Source: Adiantum capillus-veneris (taxonomy: Eukaryota; Streptophyta; Polypodiopsida; Polypodiales; Pteridaceae). From it: a stretch of DNA of 60,000 nt. Position numbers and translations under genes: made by a program. The notes under the pieces are model-generated. The model was not told where the DNA came from, ran no database searches, and was given only the letters and a program-made list of their open reading frames with translations. Positions 53,851 to 60,000 of this stretch are shown piece by piece (within the stretch, counting starts at the first letter, position 1; each line of letters opens with the position of its first letter). The stretch lies in NCBI GenBank assembly GCA_014529385.2, contig CM043958.1, positions 79,481,025 to 79,541,024 of the forward strand. Reading direction: 5' to 3'.

Positions 53851-55299
53851 CAACCTCATCATTGAATGCCCTTAAGCAATTAGCTTAATACCCACATCTC
53901 ACACAACATTAAATTTTTTCTTCCATGCATTGACTGAATATGCATACATAGGTTCACATTACAATGCCTTGCATAAGGTTCTCACCAAAAACTCCACATG
54001 CAAAGTGATACAAGAAAAGACGCTCTTGGACATCGAAAGCATCAAGATAGCTAAAAGTCATCCAAATGACATCGCAATGGGGTCACACTTCATTACACAG
54101 TTTCTATGTGGCTACTACATTATCTCCCGCATCATACATAGTACCAGGCTTCAACCTACAGTCTAGGACAATAGTCTAAGCTTTATTCACATGACAAATG
54201 GCTAATAGCAGCAATAATGTCATCCAATAGATGGAGTGACACATAAGTGTGTCTCAAGGGAGTATATGTTCATGTGGAAATAGTTACATAATTGACAAAT
54301 TGTATATTTATGCTAGGTAGGAAAAAATTGTGATTTTTTCTCTACCTTCTTCCTGTTGAACAATAGTCAAATCTTGATGTGGCCAAGGTTTCAACCTAAC
54401 CTGAAAAATAATATTATGAAGTCCCAAATGTACAGGACTTACCCAATGCCAAGAACCTACTTGTTTCACCTTGCCAAAAGTCCAAAAGTAGTAAGCATCT
54501 ATCATAGGAGGCCACATTTATGGTACAAATGATTCAATTTCCTTAAAACATCATGGGAAAACGTGGCCACAAAGTTGGAAGTCAATCAGAGCTAAGATAT
54601 CCAATCTGAGGAAAAAATCATGATTTTCCCCACAGAGATTGTTCACACATCCAACAAAATTTTCAACCCGATAGCCACTTTGGCAAGAGCCTATAAGACC
54701 CCTTTGTGAAGTCAAAACTCAAATGAGGCTTAGAACTTGTGTACAAAGCTCCAAAAATGTGCAACTAATATTAAAGCCTTGGTTCAAGCCAAACAACTCA
54801 GCCAAATTTCTCCATTTTTATATCATAGCCTATTCTTATAGTGTACATTTAGCCCATGAGGTCCAAATCCAATAAAATTCAATATCCATGCTAGCTAGGA
54901 AAAAATCGTGATTTTTCTTATTCTTGCATGAATGAAAAAATTTCAAGTTTTTGTGCATTCTACATGAATCATATAAAGCCATTTTAAGACAGACACAAAA
55001 TTAGCAAGCTAAATGGATGCATAAAGGCATGGAAAATGCAAGAATAGCTTTGACATTTGCTAAAAATGCAATCTTGGTGTGATGGTTATACATGCGTTAT
55101 GCAGAACAACATGAAAGGAATGCCCAACAAGTGGAGCCACAAGAAAAATCTAGAGCAACCATTAGGAGATTTCGGAGGTCTTTTGGAGGGCCTTTTGGAA
55201 GAGAGAGGAAAATAAGCTCCTCCAATGAGAGAAGAGCCTACGTTACGTAGAAAAATAGATTGATATTAACAAAAATATAAAAGGTGTCCCTCTCCTCAT
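53851..55299. other. Non-coding region with recurring palindromic motif
   Basis: GGAAAAAATYRTGATTTT variants occur near 54317, 54606 and 54897, spaced about 290 bases apart. No gene is evident. Confidence 0.45.
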
Positions 55300-55568
55300 T
55301 TAATAATCTAGTGGTCCTTGAAGACGAGCACTCTCTTTCATTTAATGCAAGCACCTTTTTCAGAAGGTAGATGCGGTGCATTTGATACGGGATACGTCAT
55401 CACTAGAACTCAAAAAGTCACAAAACTATCAAGTGGTGGAAGATTTTGAAACTTTTGATATTGTCAATGCGTCCGGAACGCACATATCTCCTAGAAATGA
55501 ATGTCCAATTGCCTCGCTCAGACATCCAAAGAGGCAAAAAAATGTCAAAAATCCCTAAAGGAACATTT

Positions 55569-55630
55569 TACTAACGGCACGCGAGGGGCTATTCCAAAAT
55601 TTTGTAATGCCTCCTCGCGCGCCGTTAGTA
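55569..55630. repeat. Palindrome unit 1
   Basis: TACTAACGGCACGCGAGG and its reverse complement with small changes flank an A/T centre. Arms are about 25 bases. Confidence 0.88.
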
Positions 55631-55744
55631 AAAAGCCCTTTTTTTCTCTTTTTAGGGAGCTTTTTGAGAGGAAAATGTCCAAAAACCTCTAAAAAGGGGC
55701 TTTCTGAAAAGATAAGTGTCCAAAAATCACTAAAAGGAGCTTTG

Positions 55745-55806
55745 TACTAACGACGCGCAGAGGGGCATTCTAAAATTTTGGAATGCCTCCTCGCGCGCCG
55801 TTAGTA
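55745..55806. repeat. Palindrome unit 2
   Basis: This has the same layout as unit 1, starting 176 bases later, with GAATGCCTCCTCGCGCGCCG in its right half. Confidence 0.88.
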
Positions 55807-55921
55807 AAAAGCCCATTTTTCCTCTTTTTTAGGGAGCTTTTTGAGAGGAAAATGTCCAAAAACCTCTAAAAAGGGGCTTTCTGGAAAGATAAGTGTCCAA
55901 AAATCACTAAAAAGAGCTTTG

Positions 55922-55983
55922 TACTAACGGCGCGCAGAGGGGCATTCTAGAATTTAGAAATGCCTCTTTGCGCGCCTTAAGTA
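55922..55983. repeat. Palindrome unit 3
   Basis: Same layout, 177 bases after unit 2, more diverged at its right end (CCTTAAGTA). Confidence 0.85.
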
Positions 55984-56477
55984 AAAAGCCCATTTTTTGG
56001 GGATTTTTTGACATTTTTTGCCTCTCCGGTTGTCGGAATGAGGCAAGTAGACATTCGTTTTTAAGGTATTTTGGCGTTCCGGATGCATTGGTGGTGTCAA
56101 AAGCCTCAAAATCTATCACTATTTGATAGTTTGTGACTTTTCAACTTTTAGTGATGATGTAAGCTGCATTGAATGCGCCGCACCTGCCTCCTGAAAAAGA
56201 CACTCGCATTAATTAAAAAAGTGACCGTTTTCAAGGACGATTAGGAATATAAAGCTACTTTTTAGAGTGTCTGGTTGTCCTTTTGGACGTACTCACAAGG
56301 TGCAAGTGCATTTTATAAAAAGTTTCTAGAGAGAGAAATACAATTTCTTACAAGGCCCTCCAAATGACCTACGAAATTTTCTAATGTGCCAACCTTCACT
56401 TTCCTCACGGAGATAGAGAGAGCTTGACAGAAGATTCCTTTTACTACCAGACCTTGACTCATGTCACGAATGACATG

Positions 56478-56493
56478 AATTAGGAGGGGGGAG
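56478..56493 (+). promoter_or_regulatory. Polypurine tract
   Basis: AATTAGGAGGGGGGAG directly precedes TGTTGGAAGATTCC. Confidence 0.7.
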
Positions 56494-57395
56494 TGTTGGA
56501 AGATTCCAGCAATAGATGCTTGCTTCAAAAAAGAAGATGCTCAAGAGGTTTCTTAAGCACTTGTAAGCATTAGATCTTTGTTCACTTTTTATTTAACAAA
56601 ATTTGGGGCTTTGAGCTTCCAACTTGCATCAACAAATAGACATTTTTATAGACCAGTTAATCGTTAGATGGAGTAGAAATATCCCTTGCACATAAGAACC
56701 TTAGCCGGAATATAAAAGGCAACTTTGTAAAGTTTCGAAGAAGATAGTTTTATTATTGTTAATAATAAGTAAGTTTTCTCTGTATGTTGTGAGCACCCTC
56801 TTGCTGTCAAGATTTCATCTCTTTGCACCGTACCAAATGGTTGACAAACTGAGAGCATCATTGTGTTAGCCTCGAGGAGCTCATCACATCAATATCTACA
56901 TTGCAACCGTTTCGCAACATCTGAGCATTGACTCCCATGACCTTCCATGTGACATATGTCACTATCCGAGTGTTGTTCTGTGATTTCATTGGTTGCATTA
57001 GATTCCCAATACAGAAGCATCTAATAGGCATGTCCGCCATCAGATTTGAGAACCTGTAATTTTGTTGTTAGAGAAAATCATGATTTTTCCTAGTGTGCAG
57101 ATTTTGGGTTTGATGGTTTAGAAATGTTCTTGACCTAGTAAGGAATGTGCCTGTCAAGTTTGGTGTTGATTTGCTACTGGGTTTGCCTGTGGATGTGTGA
57201 TTGGATCAGAGAGGTAGAAATCAAGTTTTCCACAGTTAGAGAGTTCATAGACTATTTCCCTGGTGTGTTGTGTGTTCAAACAAGAGATTAAAAAACTCTT
57301 GGTGTGCCTCCACGACCTAGTTGAGTCACTTACTCCCTCGCATTCACATTTTAATCTTGGGACCATCTCTCTGTGAAATGTGATAGATGCTCTCC
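56494..57395 (+). repeat. 3' LTR, inverted partner of 28290-29229 (right end approximate)
   Basis: The LTR starts TGTTGGAAGATTCCAGC after the purine tract and has TATAAAAGG at 56711-56719. Sequence resemblance to the reverse complement of 28290-29229 continues to about 57395. The end beyond that is not certain, and no target duplication was found. Confidence 0.65.
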
Positions 57396-57640
57396 ATCAG
57401 ACAAAAGAATTGTTCGAATACAAGATTTGTTGCACCACAAGAACGCCCTCTAGCCATGTAAACTGCATGTGTGACTACCCATGTGATCAACCATGTTATA
57501 CCTTTGAAATGTGAAAGGTCACTTGTAAATCAATAAGGTGCAGAGCATATTGACTCTTGGAAAGCTACAATCACTACCTATTATGCCTTTATAAGAGGCC
57601 ATGTAAATACTTATTTATATGTTGAAAAATTTAACTACTT
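57396..57640. other. No gene seen
   Basis: Ordinary sequence, perhaps the end of the LTR and its flank. Confidence 0.4.
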
Positions 57641-58960
57641 TCGCACCATGTCTCTTTAGCATTCAATGTTAAACTTATGATTGTTAATTTTATGATTTAG
57701 AGCATAAGTTTTTGGGTTTAACTTGTAGTTTAGTCTAATTTTACATTTATGGTTGAGGTTTAAATTTGCAATTTGGGTTTAGGTTTCATTTCTTCAAAAT
57801 TACAGCTACGATTTAAGTTTAAGGTTCACTTTAAGTTTAGGTCGTAGATTTGGTGTTAAGTTTGTGCTTTTCAGTGTAATTAAGTTTACATTCATCGTTT
57901 AAGTTTAGGTTTGAATTGTAAATTGAATTTTAAGTTTACAATTTAAAATGTAAGTTTAAGTTTAGGTTTTGAATTTAAGTCGCGGGTTTGCATTTATTAT
58001 AAAATTTAAATTTTTGATTTATATTTAAATTGTAAGTTTAGTTTTAGATTTACAGTTTACATTGTAAGTTTAAATTATTTTAATTTTTTGGTTTAAATTT
58101 AAAATGTAAGTTTAGTTTTAAGTTTATGGTTTGCATTATAAGTTTAAATTTACAATTATGGTTTTAGCTTAAGTTGTAAATTTAGTTTTAGGTTTTCATG
58201 TTTCAATTTAAGTTAAGTTTACGATTTAAGTTTTTAAGTTTATGTTTAAATTGTAGATTTACTATTTAAAATTAGCTTCAAGTTTAAGTTTAGGCTATAG
58301 GTATGTTTATGTTTAAATTTTTTATTTACAATTTAAATTTGTGTTTATGTTTAGGTTAATGATTTACATTTAAATTTATGTTTGAGTTTAGGGTTTGTGT
58401 TTTTCAGCTTAAATTAAGTTTAAGTCTGAAATTTTAATTTACGATTTAAATTTATGTTTACTTATTCGATTTATTTAAATTGTAGGTTTAAGTTTAGGTT
58501 TACGTATTTCAATTTATCTTTAAATTATAAATTTGAGTTTAAATTTAGGTTTACAATTTATGTTTTTCAATTAAAGTTAGATTTGCAATTTAAGGTTTAC
58601 ATTTTTAGATTTCGGTTTAAGTTTATGTTAAAGTTTAGGTTGTAATTTTAGTTTTAAGTTTACAATTTAAGTTTGTGTTTTTCAGTTTCGGTCGGGTTTA
58701 GAGTTAAATTTATTTTTTTCAATTTAAATTTAAATTATAGAAACTATGATCTAAGTTTAGGTTTACGAATTGCATTTTTCAATTTAAATTTGAATTATAG
58801 AATTATGATTTAAGTTTACGTTACGATTTTCATTTTTCAACTAAGCATTAAGCTTTTTTAGTTGTAGTTTAAGTTAGGTTTACGATTTATGGTTTGTGTT
58901 TTTCTTAGTACGTTTAAGTTTAAGTTTAAGTTTGAGATTAACTTTATATTTAAAGTTGTG
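57640..58960. repeat. AT-rich degenerate repeat built on TTTAAGTTTAGGTTTA
   Basis: For about 1.3 kb, short blocks such as TAAGTTTAGGTTT, TTTACGATTTAAGTTT and ATTTAAATT recur with changing spacing. At least one exact TTTAGGG (plant telomere unit) occurs near 58388. The apparent open frame at 58454-58645 (Phe/Lys/Leu/Arg-rich) is a by-product. Confidence 0.7.
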
Positions 58961-59015
58961 TCCACAAGCATTAGAAGTAGTCATTAAGGGAAACTTTGGA
59001 CATTGTAAGAATGTT

Positions 59016-59049
<34 letters not shown>

Positions 59050-59263
59050 ATGAGCATATGGTAAAATTTCTACAAGTGAACTCAAAACTTGCTAGAAATT
59101 TTGTAATTAGGATGTACTCTTTGAGATCTTTGTGGTTGATGAGTGAGTGTAATATACTCAGGCAAGGGCCTTCATAATGAGAGAACATTCAAGGAATCTA
59201 GATTGGAGTAGCTAGAAGCCGAATGAGGGCAACCTGTCCCAATATGCTTCACCAAATCGACAA

Positions 59264-59265
<2 letters not shown>

Positions 59266-59303
<38 letters not shown>

Positions 59304-59332
59304 TGAGTGAGTGAGAGAGAGAGAGAGAGAGA
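59266..59332 (+). repeat. Compound (TG)n...(GA)n microsatellite
   Basis: About 18 TG units pass through GAGTGAGTGAGTGA into GAGA. The reverse-complement arrangement follows at 59461-59503. Confidence 0.95.
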
Positions 59333-59459
59333 TGTTGGACCAGATTGATTGCAAAGCTAGTGGGGTCACTCGAGAGGTTGCGAGTGTTCCAATGAAATGC
59401 TTGCTACCATTCACTCTACACAAAATGGTAAACCCATCTCACATGACAAAAAATAGGAA

Positions 59460-59460
<1 letters not shown>

Positions 59461-59503
<43 letters not shown>
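59461..59503 (+). repeat. Compound (TC)n(AC)n microsatellite
   Basis: About 8 TC and 14 AC units. This is the inverted counterpart of 59266-59332, 130 bases away. Confidence 0.95.
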
Positions 59504-59508
<5 letters not shown>

Positions 59509-60000
59509 CCCAAGCTCTACTCCAAGCTAAAAGGAAATGGCGTTATGGGTGGCAAAAACGTTAATGAGACATTCATGGTGCAAATAATGTGTTAATCAAC
59601 AAGAGATTAGAGAGAGAAGTTGACGTTAATATAGATATCAAATCATGACTAGATTAATATGCAAATGAGTACAAAATGGGATAGAATGATGGGTAGTGAG
59701 TGGATACAAAGTGTGTAGCAAAGGCTTATTTTACAGATTTGGGAGAGGATATCTAGTGAACTAATTAGTGATGTCAAATGTGTAGGCCTTCCAAAGTAGA
59801 GGGAGTTCTCACTTTTGGTGGTGCAAATGTGTCACGCATCCAAAAGTACAAAAGGATTCCTCCCCAGAGAATTGTCAACGAGGTGCAGGACCAAAGATCA
59901 AAACATCTTCCCCAAAAACTTATCAATTAAATGTAGGATCAAAATGTGCACCTGCCCTGGAGAATGGTAAGCAACTAGGTGGTAGGCCAAATACAAATGG

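Larger units (their letters stand above)
55300..56255. mobile_element. Foldback-type element with ~245-bp inverted arms
   Basis: The left arm (about 55310-55560) and the reverse complement of the right arm (about 55990-56245) align along their length. Shared blocks include GTCCTTGAA, CATCACTA, AAAAGTCACAAA, CCGGAACG and AGAGGCAAAAAA. Between the arms are three 62-bp palindromes in a 176-bp tandem arrangement. There is no reading frame for a transposase. Exact ends and target duplication could not be fixed. It is a non-autonomous DNA element, possibly CACTA-related because of the palindromes. Confidence 0.75.
58961..60000. other. Non-coding end region with several microsatellites
   Basis: Tracts are (TC)n at 59023-59046, (TG)n(GA)n at 59266-59332, and (TC)n(AC)n at 59461-59503. 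Apart from these I see no gene or transposon end to the right edge. Confidence 0.6.

Noticed and set aside
58454-58645. 63-codon Phe/Lys/Arg-rich frame
   Set aside because: It lies wholly inside the AT-rich degenerate repeat.

Overview
The window reads as intergenic heterochromatin-like DNA from a large, repeat-rich land-plant genome. The evidence is retroelement content: Ty3/gypsy elements of the Tat type (a second, archaeal-type RNase H lies between the first RNase H and the integrase), Ty1/copia elements (one with an initiator-Met tRNA primer site), a plant-type LINE with a C-terminal Cys/His knuckle, a CACTA (tnp2) transposase fragment, and very long (AG)n/(TC)n and (AC)n/(GT)n microsatellites. 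I found no convincing host protein gene, tRNA, rRNA, CRISPR array or bacterial-type operon. The species cannot be named from this; a non-seed plant would fit, but that is a guess.

Layout. 1-4375: a Tat element with the 5' part of its left LTR outside the window, internally deleted but carrying an intact 649-codon RNase H-integrase frame, inserted in a CACTA transposase pseudogene (4384-5030). 5290-7030: a gypsy 3' end, then a minus-strand gag with two zinc knuckles. 7440-8680: a deleted copia derivative. 10471-11785: a 5'-truncated LINE with a (GATA)n tail, beside a (GA)n tract. 12256-17716: a Ty3 RT fragment, then a large unrecognised coiled-coil reading frame ending at a polypurine tract and LTR, interrupted by a solo LTR with a 5-bp target duplication. 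19546-24836 (minus): a Tat-family LTR and body remnants, split by a complete 3.2-kb non-autonomous LTR element (20716-23914, target duplication ACATC). 25087-25472: a second LINE 3' end flanked by microsatellites. 28290-32460 (minus): an LTR and a deleted copia element. 33035-33935: local tandem repeats. 34146-39457: a decayed Tat element. 42604-48318 (minus): a full-length but inactivated copia element. 48719-49640: a ~150-bp tandem repeat. 51240-53840: a scrambled gypsy remnant. 55300-56255: an inverted-repeat (foldback) element with three 62-bp GC-rich palindromes. 56494 onward: a long LTR, followed by a 1.3-kb AT-rich degenerate repeat and compound microsatellites.

The pieces do not form a pathway; they record successive nested insertions. 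The observations most worth following are the two LINE copies bounded by GA microsatellites with a GATA tail, the complete non-autonomous LTR element whose transcribed leader carries a compound microsatellite, the foldback element with triplicated palindromes, and the long unrecognised coiled-coil frame. Most coding frames carry stops or shifts; the Tat RNase H-integrase frame (1193-3142) and the LINE frame (10553-11722) are open throughout but belong to truncated elements.
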